Source: UBA1876 sp964515395 (GTDB lineage Bacteria; Synergistota; Synergistia; Synergistales; Thermovirgaceae). Taken from it: 14,939 nt of DNA. This document shows, one piece after another, positions 8,245 to 13,883 of the stretch (its first letter is position 1; every line of letters begins with the position of its first letter). Where the stretch lies: positions 1-14,939 of the forward strand of contig CAZERC010000032.1 of NCBI GenBank assembly GCA_964515395.1, in the 5' to 3' direction. The translations under genes were made by a program, and so were the position numbers. The notes beneath the pieces were generated by a model. That model was not told the origin of the DNA and ran no database searches. It worked only from the letters and a program-made list of their open reading frames with translations.

Positions 8245-8270
8245 GCTTTGGCTTTGGCTTTGGCTTTGGC
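8245..8270. repeat. Short tandem repeat, GCTTTG x 4
   Basis: Four perfect copies of GCTTTG plus a trailing GC, directly adjoining the terminator hairpin. The interval 8157-8454 holds this repeat, the terminator and a possible short reading frame at 8341-8430; I see no clear promoter for the exporter operon in it. Confidence 0.85.
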
Positions 8271-8340
8271 CCATCAACTCCGAAGGTTTATACTGGGCAT
8301 CCTCCCGAAAAGCAGCAGTGGCCGAACTCGAACTGCAGCG

Positions 8341-8430
8341 TCACGCGATGGAGCAACGGTCTCCGATTGCCTCTTTCAACTCCCGAAGCAGTTGGTCCGT
8401 CTGCGGTCGCGCCTCCTCGCAAAGTCTCAC
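8341..8430 (-). CDS. Possible 29-residue reading frame after the permease gene
   Basis: The permease stop (TGA at 8457-8455) is followed in the same frame by 37 sense codons up to TGA at 8343-8341. The translation, containing RLCEEARPQTDQLLRELKEA, looks like genuine amphipathic helix with three cysteines in the whole tail. A separate start could be the GTG at 8430-8428, preceded by GAGG at a five-base distance. It might instead be an old C-terminus of the permease cut off by a stop codon. No family recognised. Confidence 0.25.
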   Translation of the reverse strand: MRLCEEARPQTDQLLRELKEAIGDRCSIA

Positions 8431-8454
8431 ATGGGCCTCGAGGCATCGGTATCC

Positions 8455-9666
8455 TCACGCAAAAAAGGTCCCGAAAATCATCCCTGCCGCTGTTGACAGG
8501 ACAACAACCAGGCCGACATAGGTTCCCGTCTTTTTCGTCCCCAGGACGCTCCTGATCACCAGCATGTTCGGCAAAGACAGCGCAGGGCCCGCCAGCAGGA
8601 GCGCAAGTGCCGGGCCTTTTCCCATGCCGGCTCCAATGAGTCCCTGGAGAATGGGGACTTCCGTCAGGGTAGCGAAATACATGAACGCCGCCGAGACGGT
8701 GGCGAAAAAGTTCGCAAACAGGGAGTTCCCGCCTACAAGGGACGCCACCCACCGGCTCGGAATCAGAGCCTCATGACCCGGCCGACCCAGCAGGAAGCCA
8801 GCCACGAGAACGCCTCCAAAAAGAAGGGGCAGGACCTGGAGCGCGTATCCCCAGGTCGACTGGTACCACTCGGAACGCTCCTCGCCGCTGAACCAGATTC
8901 CCGCGGAAAACACCGTCGACACCAGCGCGGCGCCGGCTATGACCCATTTCATGCGATAGGCCGTCGCCCAGAACCCGACAGGGATCTTCGGCGCCGCCCA
9001 GTTGGCGAAAACGAGGAAGACCACCATGCCGGCCATGAACCAGACGTTCTGCCACAAGGGCCTCGCCGCCTCCGGCTCGGGCATTCCGGCAAAGGCTTCC
9101 TGCCTTTTTCCCTCTTCCTCACGGAAGATGACCGCCATCAGAATCCCGATGATGATACTGAAAAGGATGGCTCCCACGGCCCTGGCCACGCCCAGTTCCA
9201 ACCCGAGCACCCTGGCCGTCAGGATGATGGCCAGCACATTGATGGCAGGGCCGGAATACAAGAAGGCCGAGGCCGGCCCCAGACCCGCCCCCCGCTTGTA
9301 GATCCCCGCGAAAAGGGGCAGAACCGTGCAGGAGCACACCGCCAGGACCGTCCCCGACACGGAGGCCACCGAATAGGCGATCCACCGCTTCGCATTTGCC
9401 CCCAGGTATTTCATCACCGCCTGCTGGGATACGAAAACGCTGATGGCACCGGCGATAAAGAATGCCGGAACCAGGCACAGGAGTACGTGCTCCCTGGCAT
9501 ACTCGTGGAGCATGGCCAAAGCCTCGATCGACGCCTGCTGCAGGCGGACGCTTTCAACGGGCATGAAATAGAACGCCAGGAAAGCCCCGGCAAGATACAG
9601 GAATTTTTTTATTTCAGAGTTCAGTTCGATACACCTCGTCCTGATTTTTTGTGCAAATATTTTCAC
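8455..9666 (-). CDS. CxC-motif permease (UPF0718/YraQ-ArsP superfamily)
   Basis: A 403-residue membrane protein with two groups of helices separated by a charged loop (residues about 182-205, REEEGKRQEAF). The first group carries the superfamily signature: GTVLAVCSCTVLPLFAGIYK with C111 and C113, followed by GLGPASAFLYSGPAINVLAI; the second group repeats the theme with FATLTEVPILQGLIGAGMGKGP and LAGPALSLPNMLVIRSV. Relatives are putative permeases often found in arsenic operons, and one branch, ArsP, exports trivalent organoarsenicals; for this longer subfamily the substrate is inferred. The start at GTG 9666-9664 is uncertain because no good ribosome site precedes it; a start some 15 codons later is possible. 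It lies 36 bp after the thioredoxin gene and is the last gene before the terminator. Confidence 0.8.
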   Translation of the reverse strand: MKIFAQKIRTRCIELNSEIKKFLYLAGAFLAFYFMPVESVRLQQASIEALAMLHEYAREHVLLCLVPAFFIAGAISVFVSQQAVMKYLGANAKRWIAYSVASVSGTVLAVCSCTVLPLFAGIYKRGAGLGPASAFLYSGPAINVLAIILTARVLGLELGVARAVGAILFSIIIGILMAVIFREEEGKRQEAFAGMPEPEAARPLWQNVWFMAGMVVFLVFANWAAPKIPVGFWATAYRMKWVIAGAALVSTVFSAGIWFSGEERSEWYQSTWGYALQVLPLLFGGVLVAGFLLGRPGHEALIPSRWVASLVGGNSLFANFFATVSAAFMYFATLTEVPILQGLIGAGMGKGPALALLLAGPALSLPNMLVIRSVLGTKKTGTYVGLVVVLSTAAGMIFGTFFA

Positions 9667-9702
9667 AATTTTTTGCCGGAAGAAGCCTCACCGAGCCCTT
9701 GT

Positions 9703-9948
9703 TCAGGCCTGCGCGGCCTGTTGCAACAGTTTTTTGACTTCCGCCGCGGAAGGAACCTTTCCCGACGTCAGGACCCGGCCGTCCACGGCCAGTCCCGGTG
9801 TGGTCATAACGCCGAAGGCAATAATGTCGTTCACATCATCCACCTTTTCGAGTTCATAGGAAATGCCGAGTTCCTTCGCCGCTTCTTCGGCCAGTGCGGT
9901 AAGTTTCCTGCATTTCGGACAACCTGTTCCGAGTATCTGGATTTTCAT
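9703..9948 (-). CDS. Small thioredoxin-like disulfide protein
   Basis: An 81-residue protein of the glutaredoxin-sized thioredoxin type (Thioredoxin_3, the MTH895/TM0996 'redox-active disulfide protein 2' group). It has strand 1 MKIQILGTG, the redox motif C10-P-K-C13, the cis-proline-type segment VMTTPGLAVDGRVL and a final helix PSAAEVKKLLQQ. The expected role is dithiol electron transfer in the cytoplasm, here most likely to the arsenate reductase of the same operon or to a thiol on the permease. ATG 9948-9946 is preceded by GGGGAGG at nine bases. Its sequence is clearly related to the thioredoxin domain inside the ArsR fusion at the operon's start (ILGTGCPKC against VLGTDCPDC; KVPSAAEV against QVPSVDEI), so the operon carries two copies of this module. 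Confidence 0.87.
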   Translation of the reverse strand: MKIQILGTGCPKCRKLTALAEEAAKELGISYELEKVDDVNDIIAFGVMTTPGLAVDGRVLTSGKVPSAAEVKKLLQQAAQA

Positions 9949-9969
9949 GAAGTGCTTCCTCCCCAATTT

Positions 9970-10227
9970 GTCGTTTTGCAATGGTTTTGCTGATTCGTCG
10001 AACCCCTTTGTGGTCACGCAACAGCCTGCCGATCCGACGCTGATGTGTTCCATGACCCTGCTGTCGTGAACGTGCAGAATCTCGAGGGCGCCACCAGGCA
10101 TCTCCGAGGTCCACGACGTGTATGAGGTCCATCTGCTCTATGCGGCTTCCACCATGTCGGAGACACAGGGCAAAGATTCTTCCATCTTGTGGGTCAGGAC
10201 CACCTGGAAGCAAACTTTCCTGAACTT
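9970..10227 (-). pseudogene. Decayed universal stress protein (UspA-like) gene
   Basis: No single frame is open, but pieces in three stretches read like one UspA protein. From 10227 the frame gives FRKVCFQVVLTHKMEES and LPCVSDMVEAA, then a stop; a shifted frame continues EQMDLIHVVDL; a further shift gives SRVMEHISVGSAGCCV, resembling the UspA C-terminal nucleotide-loop region. The first codon is AAG where an ATG would be expected, eight bases after AGGAGGTG, two bases past the ACR3 stop. This points to start loss, at least two frameshifts and loss of the middle. A one-off assembly error is unlikely to cause all of these. The intact parent would have been co-transcribed with ACR3. Confidence 0.55.
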
Positions 10228-10229
10228 CC

Positions 10230-11303
10230 CTACACCTCCTGGAACCAGTTTCTGGTCTTCAGACAGAAGCGGACCAGCATGAGCATCACCGGGACCTCGA
10301 TCAGGACGCCCACCACCGTGGCCAGAGCAGCGCCCGAAGAAAGGCCGAAAAGCATCGTCGCCGTCGCTATGGCAACCTCGAAATGGTTGGATGCCCCGAT
10401 TATGGCCGCCGGCGCGGCGTCCTCATAGCGCAGCTTGAGCACTTTGGCCAGGATGTACCCGAGGGTGAATATGAGCGTGGTCTGCACGAAAAGCGGAACG
10501 GCGATCCACAGCACCGTCAGGGGATTTTCGACCATGATGTCACCCTTGAAGGAAAAAAGGAGCACAAGGGTCACAAGGAGCGCAGCGATGCTGACAGGTG
10601 TCAGGTAGTGAAGAAAATTCGACTCGAACCATTCGTACCCCTTGTTCCTGATGATCCATTTGCGCGAGAAGTACCCCGCCACCAGGGGCAAGGCCACGTA
10701 GATAGAAACGGACAGCAGAATGGTCTGCCAAGGTATGGGCATGGCGTTGACTCCGAGCAGAAAGCCCCCGAGCGGGCCGTACAAAAAGAGCATGGTCAGC
10801 GAATTGATGGCCACCATGACCAGAGTGAGGCCGTTGTTGCCTTCGGCGAGATAACCCCACATGAGCACCATGGCTGTGCAGGGCGCTATCCCGAGCAGGA
10901 TGGCACCTGAAACGTAGCTTCTCCAGAGTTCCACTTCCTGTCCCGTCTTGATGATCTCCGATCCGGGCAGAAAATCCCTGAAGACAATCCCGAGGAAGAA
11001 ATACGCTATCAGATACATGGTAAAGGGCTTGACCGCCCAGTTCACGAAGAGTGTCAAAAGGACCGGTTTCGGCGTCTTGCCCGCTCTCAGCACCTCGGCG
11101 AAATCGATTTTCACCATTATCGGATACATCATGAAAAACAGACAGATCGCGATGGGGATCGAAACCTCGTAGACCGCCATCGAATCCAGGGCTCTTGCAA
11201 CGCCGGGGGCGACGCGGCCGAGGATGATTCCAGCCACAATGCACAGGGCGACCCAAAGCGTCAGGTATCTTTCGAAAAACGAAAGTTTTTTCGTTTCCGC
11301 CAC
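10230..11303 (-). CDS. acr3: ACR3-family arsenite efflux transporter
   Basis: A 357-residue, ten-helix secondary transporter that exports arsenite, As(OH)3, across the inner membrane, driven by the proton gradient. Family-defining sequences are present: GIAPCTAMVLMWGYLAEGN with the essential cysteine C142, VNWAVKPFTMY in helix 3 and IGASNHFEVAIATA with the conserved glutamate E309. The length is typical. I start at the GTG 11303-11301 and not the ATG at 11318, because GGAGGG lies seven bases before the GTG and is itself inside the longer version; nothing resembling a ribosome site precedes the ATG. Its position downstream of the repressor/arsenate-reductase fusion matches standard ars operons: ArsC makes arsenite and this pump removes it. 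Confidence 0.95.
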   Translation of the reverse strand: MAETKKLSFFERYLTLWVALCIVAGIILGRVAPGVARALDSMAVYEVSIPIAICLFFMMYPIMVKIDFAEVLRAGKTPKPVLLTLFVNWAVKPFTMYLIAYFFLGIVFRDFLPGSEIIKTGQEVELWRSYVSGAILLGIAPCTAMVLMWGYLAEGNNGLTLVMVAINSLTMLFLYGPLGGFLLGVNAMPIPWQTILLSVSIYVALPLVAGYFSRKWIIRNKGYEWFESNFLHYLTPVSIAALLVTLVLLFSFKGDIMVENPLTVLWIAVPLFVQTTLIFTLGYILAKVLKLRYEDAAPAAIIGASNHFEVAIATATMLFGLSSGAALATVVGVLIEVPVMLMLVRFCLKTRNWFQEV

Positions 11304-11345
11304 GATTTTTCCCTCCATATACTGTTCCGGTCAATTCTTGTCCGG

Positions 11346-11360
11346 CCGCTTACAAAGCGG
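11346..11360. repeat. Small hairpin between the selenoprotein candidate and acr3
   Basis: CCGCTT (11346-11351), three-base loop, AAGCGG (11355-11360). There is no T-run on the minus strand, so it is not a terminator; it may stabilise or process the polycistronic mRNA. The 87-base interval 11304-11390 holds nothing else. Confidence 0.4.
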
Positions 11361-11390
11361 GCGTCTCTTTTAAAAAGCTGCAACCCCGAT

Positions 11391-11732
11391 TCAATCAGAC
11401 GGGCTTTCTTCCGCGCCTTCGGTTTCATCTTCGAACCAGAGGCGAAGCCGCCCGCTTCCCTCCACCACAAAGAGGTACGAGCCATCGGGCATGGAGCCCC
11501 GCTCCCTGAAAAACTCCATCGCCTCATCGTGTATCCAGCACGTCATATCCTCCCCCTTTACCTTGAACGGCGTGAAGGACTCCGTATTTTCCGGTTTTCC
11601 CAAAAGGCCCGCCGGGCCTTTGTAGGCCATTCATCACCCGGCGATGTTCGTCTGGACTACGATATTGAACTCTCCACCGTGTCCGGCAACCTGCTGAAGC
11701 CAGAACCTCGAGGTTATCCGTACAAATCTCAT
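11391..11732 (-). CDS. Candidate selenoprotein with two adjacent Sec codons (UU), arsenic operon
   Basis: A frame of 113 residues broken only by two consecutive TGA codons at positions 33-34 (11636-11631). The first 32 codons start at ATG 11732-11730 behind a strong AGGAGGG and read FVRITSRFWLQQVAGHGGEF then NIVVQTNIAG; after the TGAs the same frame continues KGPAGLLGKPENTESFTPFK, then VKGEDMTCWIHDEAMEFF. The layout (helix, strand, glycine + vicinal pair, G-P---LGKP, a second strand-rich part) resembles what I remember of small 'CC/Se motif' (seleno)proteins, where a Cys-Cys pair may be replaced by selenocysteine; that name is recalled, not checked. A SECIS-like hairpin follows at once (separate entry). 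The final stop is a further TGA at 11393-11391. If UGA is not decoded, only a 32-residue peptide is made, plus possibly a protein from ATG 11546 (GGGGGAGG in front). Function unknown; a selenol pair in an ars operon would suit arsenic binding or redox transfer. Confidence 0.62.
11603..11633 (-). promoter_or_regulatory. Bacterial SECIS-like hairpin directly after the tandem TGA
   Basis: Nine bases after the second TGA (11633-11631), AAAGGCCC (11621-11614) pairs perfectly with GGGCCTTT (11610-11603) around a GGC loop (11613-11611). The loop begins 17 bases after the second TGA and 20 after the first, and its first bases are G. Both properties fit the published rule of thumb for bacterial SECIS elements (loop 16-37 bases downstream, a G among the first two loop bases). 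Only four T follow and then GGG, and coding continues, which argues against a normal terminator. Confidence 0.55.
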
Positions 11733-11781
11733 GCCGACGCCCTCCTCTCTTTCGTGACAGACCAGGCCCTTTCACGGGGCG

Positions 11782-12861
11782 CTATTCGTCGACGACACTT
11801 GCCGGCAGGGTTTCAACGAAGTCGCGTATTTCGTCCCGGACCCTCCTGAAGAAGGACAGGATCTCCTCCTCCGATCCTTCCGCCCGTGCCGGGTCGTCAA
11901 AGCCCCGATGGACCACCTTCGCATCGCCTGGAAACACCGGACAGGTGTCCCTGGCATCCCCGCACAGGGTAATGACGACATCGAAGGGTACATGCATCAG
12001 GCTTTCCACGTGCTTGCTTTTCTGGCCGGAAATGTCCACCCCGGCCTCCTTCATGACCCTTACGGCCATGGGATTGACTTCACCAGGGTCGGTACCGGCT
12101 GACCATGCTTCTATCGAGTCCGCCTTCAAGGCCCTGGCCCAGCCTTCGGCCATCTGGCTCCTGCAGGAATTCGCCGTGCAGAGAAAAAGGATTTTCATCT
12201 TGCCCTCCATCAGGTCACCTGCTTTCTCTTGTTTTCTTTCGCTTCCTTCGTAGCCGAAAAAGCCGCTCGCCCGTTTTTTGAAAACAGCGGCGATTTCATC
12301 GACGGACGGGACCTGCCCCTCGAAGAGGATCTCCCCTTCAAGGGCAAGGCTCGGGGTGATAGCCGTACCAAGAGCGAGCAGGTCTTCCATTTCACCCAGC
12401 TTGATGATCTCGAATTCCAGGCCGGCCGAAAGGGCGGCCTTTTCCGCCCTGTTCTCCAGTTCGAGGCAATCGGGACAGTCCGTTCCAAGAACCTGGATCG
12501 TCCATTTTCTCTTTCCTGAACTTTCAGCGCCCCTGCCTGAAGCACCGTTCTGGCAACACCATCGCTCGTACCGGTTTCTGGTTTCCTCTCGCAGGGTTCC
12601 GTCGAGGCACTTCAGGAAAGGTTCAAGGCACTCAAGATCCAGTGAGTAATAGACCTTCAGACCCTCCTTGCGGTCCTTCACGATACCGCTTTGCCGAAGG
12701 ATGCCCAGGTGCTTGCTCACGTTGGTTCGGGTACACCCGAACCACCCGGCGATTTCATGAACGCACCGCGGCCTGTCCGCAAGTTTTTCTGCAATAGCCA
12801 GCCGTACGGGGTGGGACAGGGCCTTGAAGATTTCGGCTTTCCTGTTTAAAAGCGATTCCAT
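11782..12861 (-). CDS. arsR-arsC: ArsR repressor - thioredoxin-like - arsenate reductase fusion
   Basis: One open frame of 359 residues with three domains. Residues 1-105: ArsR/SmtB winged helix (ALSHPVRLAIAEKL, recognition helix TRTNVSKHLGILRQSGIV, wing DRKEGLKVYYSL). Possible As(III) ligands are C33, C43 and the vicinal C102-C103, a placement like the C-terminal cysteines of Acidithiobacillus ArsR. Residues 119-196: Thioredoxin_3 domain with C129-P-D-C132. Residues 222-359: thioredoxin-coupled ArsC of the low-molecular-weight phosphatase fold, with P-loop C228-TANSC-R234-S and the redox pair C300/C307 (TLCGDARDTCP), spaced seven apart as in the S. aureus pI258 enzyme. The expected reaction is arsenate to arsenite, resolved by a dithiol donor that here is attached. 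ATG 12861-12859; first gene of the operon. An internal ribosome site may also give free ArsC (see 12196-12208). Confidence 0.88.
   Translation of the reverse strand: MESLLNRKAEIFKALSHPVRLAIAEKLADRPRCVHEIAGWFGCTRTNVSKHLGILRQSGIVKDRKEGLKVYYSLDLECLEPFLKCLDGTLREETRNRYERWCCQNGASGRGAESSGKRKWTIQVLGTDCPDCLELENRAEKAALSAGLEFEIIKLGEMEDLLALGTAITPSLALEGEILFEGQVPSVDEIAAVFKKRASGFFGYEGSERKQEKAGDLMEGKMKILFLCTANSCRSQMAEGWARALKADSIEAWSAGTDPGEVNPMAVRVMKEAGVDISGQKSKHVESLMHVPFDVVITLCGDARDTCPVFPGDAKVVHRGFDDPARAEGSEEEILSFFRRVRDEIRDFVETLPASVVDE
12196..12208 (-). promoter_or_regulatory. Internal ribosome site and ATG for free ArsC
   Basis: GGAGGG (12208-12203) lies four bases before ATG 12198-12196, which is codon 222 of the fusion and exactly the natural start of an ArsC protein (MKILFLCTANSCRS). 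Initiation here would make a 138-residue enzyme, a normal length for the family, alongside the 359-residue fusion. Confidence 0.5.
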
Positions 12862-12879
12862 GGCTCCCAGTCCTTTCTG

Positions 12880-12897
12880 TGTGAAAATATACTCACA
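12880..12897. promoter_or_regulatory. Likely ArsR operator (inverted repeat over the -10 region)
   Basis: TGTGA (12880-12884), eight AT-rich bases, TCACA (12893-12897). It covers the -10 box, so a repressor bound there would block transcription. A second imperfect palindrome, ATAGGTAACTAT on the minus strand, fills the spacer. Assignment to the ArsR domain is by position only. Confidence 0.5.
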
Positions 12898-12914
12898 TAG
12901 TTACCTATTGTCAA
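12886..12914 (-). promoter_or_regulatory. Promoter of the arsenic operon
   Basis: On the minus strand a perfect TTGACA (12914-12909), exactly 17 bp, then TATATT (12891-12886; five of six). It lies 25 bp upstream of the fusion's ATG and overlaps the presumed operator, as in most ArsR-autoregulated operons. The same promoter appears again at 13069-13041 in the duplicated copy. Confidence 0.85.
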
Positions 12915-12917
12915 GCC

Positions 12918-13017
12918 NNNNNNNNNNNNNNNNNNNNNNNNNNNNNNNNNNNNNNNNNNNNNNNNNNNNNNNNNNNNNNNNNNNNNNNNNNNNNNNNNNN
13001 NNNNNNNNNNNNNNNNN
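12918..13017. other. Assembly gap (100 N), probably artificial
   Basis: Exactly 100 N with the same 55 bases ending on the left and starting on the right. Collapsing one copy and the N would give a continuous, normal divergent intergenic region. Confidence 0.9.
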
Positions 13018-13072
13018 GCTCCCAGTCCTTTCTGTGTGAAAATATACTCACATAGTTACCTATTGTCAAGCC
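13018..13072. repeat. 55-bp direct repeat, copy 2 (right of the N gap)
   Basis: Identical to 12863-12917, including the TTGACA (13069-13064) and TATATT (13046-13041) boxes on the minus strand. Probably the same genomic locus assembled twice. Confidence 0.95.
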
Positions 13073-13164
13073 GGTCCCTATCCTGGCACACGCCGGAAGG
13101 CTTTGACTGTCTTCTGTGGACGCCTTGGGGATTTCTCTCACCACGTGCCCCGGTTCAGACTGAT

Positions 13165-13260
13165 TTACACCTCCGCCTTCGACACCTTGCTGATGCGCCT
13201 TTTCAGGCCTTCAAGCCGTTCGGAATCGATTTGGCTGAATTCATCCAGCGTGTGCTCCAG
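13165..13260 (-). pseudogene. Possible coding remnant in the divergent intergenic region
   Basis: In one minus-strand frame this stretch reads LEHTLDEFSQIDSERLEGLK and then RRISKVSKAEV before a TAA at 13167-13165, a protein-like amphipathic helix. A TAA lies directly upstream in the same frame and there is no start codon or ribosome site, so it is not an intact gene. The remaining 13073-13330 interval shows no other gene that I can support. Confidence 0.2.
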
Positions 13261-13337
13261 TTAAGGAATGACCCTGCGGTCGTCCTGGCTTTTCCCCTGT
13301 TGCCTTCTTTCCAAGCTTCAAATCATAGAGTCGACAA

Positions 13338-13370
13338 TTAGTTGACACCGGCAACTAAAAAATGTTAAGG
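13338..13370 (+). promoter_or_regulatory. Promoter and MarR-type operator of the regulator-arsP operon
   Basis: TTAGTTG (13338-13344) and CAACTAA (13352-13358) form a perfect 7-bp inverted repeat with a 7-base spacer, the size of a typical MarR site. It overlaps the -35 box TTGACA (13342-13347); the -10 box is weaker (around TTAAGG, 13365-13370, 17 bp away, with a TG in front). Binding there by the downstream regulator would give autorepression. Confidence 0.65.
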
Positions 13371-13418
13371 TTACTTTCGTCAAATTTTGAGTCCCCAAAA
13401 AGGGAAGGATGCGAACCC

Positions 13419-13847
13419 ATGCCCAAAAGCGGCTTTGACGCGACAGGACGGGCCCTGGCACAGATAGCCTGGCATTTCGGTCCGAAAGAACCCTTGGGTG
13501 AATGCTGCGAAGACCTTACCATGCCTGAGTTCCTGGCTCTTGACAAAATCTCGGTCACGCCGGATTGCCCTGTTCACGAAATCGGGATTGTGCTCGGTTT
13601 CTCCAAAAGCGGAGCCACCCGCGTGGTGAACCGGCTGGAGAAAAAAGACTACATCCGAAGGGTAAGATCTTCGGAAGACGGGAGGGTTTGCTGCGTCACG
13701 ATCACTGACCTGGGAGCAGCCGCTCTCCTGTCGGCAAAAGAAAATTACCAGAAGAGGTTCGAAAAAATCGTCAAGAAACTACCGCACGACACCGCCAGAC
13801 AAATCATCAATTCAATATCCCTGCTTGCTGCAGCCCTGGAAAAGTGA
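13419..13847 (+). CDS. MarR-family regulator rich in cysteine
   Basis: A 142-residue winged-helix regulator. The DNA-binding part is VHEIGIVLGFSKSGATRVV (helix-turn-helix), NRLEKKDYIRRV and the wing SSEDGRVCCVTITDLG, all typical of MarR; flanking helices would form the dimer interface. Unusual are five cysteines: C29-C30, C50, and C91-C92 inside the wing. Vicinal thiols at both the dimer side and the DNA-binding wing suggest a sensor for arsenicals, other soft metals or oxidants. The start is ATG 13419, with AAGGATG in front; the in-frame ATG at 13362 lies in the -10 region of the promoter and is unlikely to be translated. It is followed 36 bp later by the ArsP-type permease gene, the probable target of control. 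Confidence 0.85.
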   Translation: MPKSGFDATGRALAQIAWHFGPKEPLGECCEDLTMPEFLALDKISVTPDCPVHEIGIVLGFSKSGATRVVNRLEKKDYIRRVRSSEDGRVCCVTITDLGAAALLSAKENYQKRFEKIVKKLPHDTARQIINSISLLAAALEK

Positions 13848-13883
13848 CAAAAGGCACGGGATTATGCAGGGGAGGTCAACAGT

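Larger units (their letters stand above)
12863..12917. repeat. 55-bp direct repeat, copy 1 (left of the N gap)
   Basis: This stretch, from GCTCCCAG to GTCAAGCC, is identical base for base to 13018-13072 on the other side of the 100-N gap. It contains the arsR promoter. The pattern is best explained as an unmerged overlap of two contigs. Confidence 0.95.

Noticed and set aside
8455..8457. Permease stop TGA as a selenocysteine codon
   Set aside because: No hairpin with a suitable loop lies 16-37 bases downstream, and there is no redox-type motif around the codon.
7416..8555. Long plus-strand open frame opposite the DMT gene
   Set aside because: Its product is rich in H, Q, G, R and P with no domains; it is the reverse shadow of the EamA gene.
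8773..9993. Long plus-strand open frame opposite the permease and thioredoxin genes
   Set aside because: Low-complexity charged translation, crosses two convincing minus-strand genes and has no ribosome site of note.
11303..11318. ATG at 11318 as the ACR3 start
   Set aside because: The GGAGGG that would serve the GTG at 11303 is inside this longer version, and nothing suitable precedes the ATG.
11603..11621. Hairpin after the tandem TGA read as an intrinsic terminator
   Set aside because: Only four T follow before GGG, the downstream frame stays protein-like, and acr3 must be transcribed through it. A weak attenuator role is not fully excluded.
13036..13341. Plus-strand open frame upstream of the MarR gene
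   Set aside because: It begins inside the duplicated promoter segment, has no ribosome site and an unlikely composition rich in L, P, F and H.
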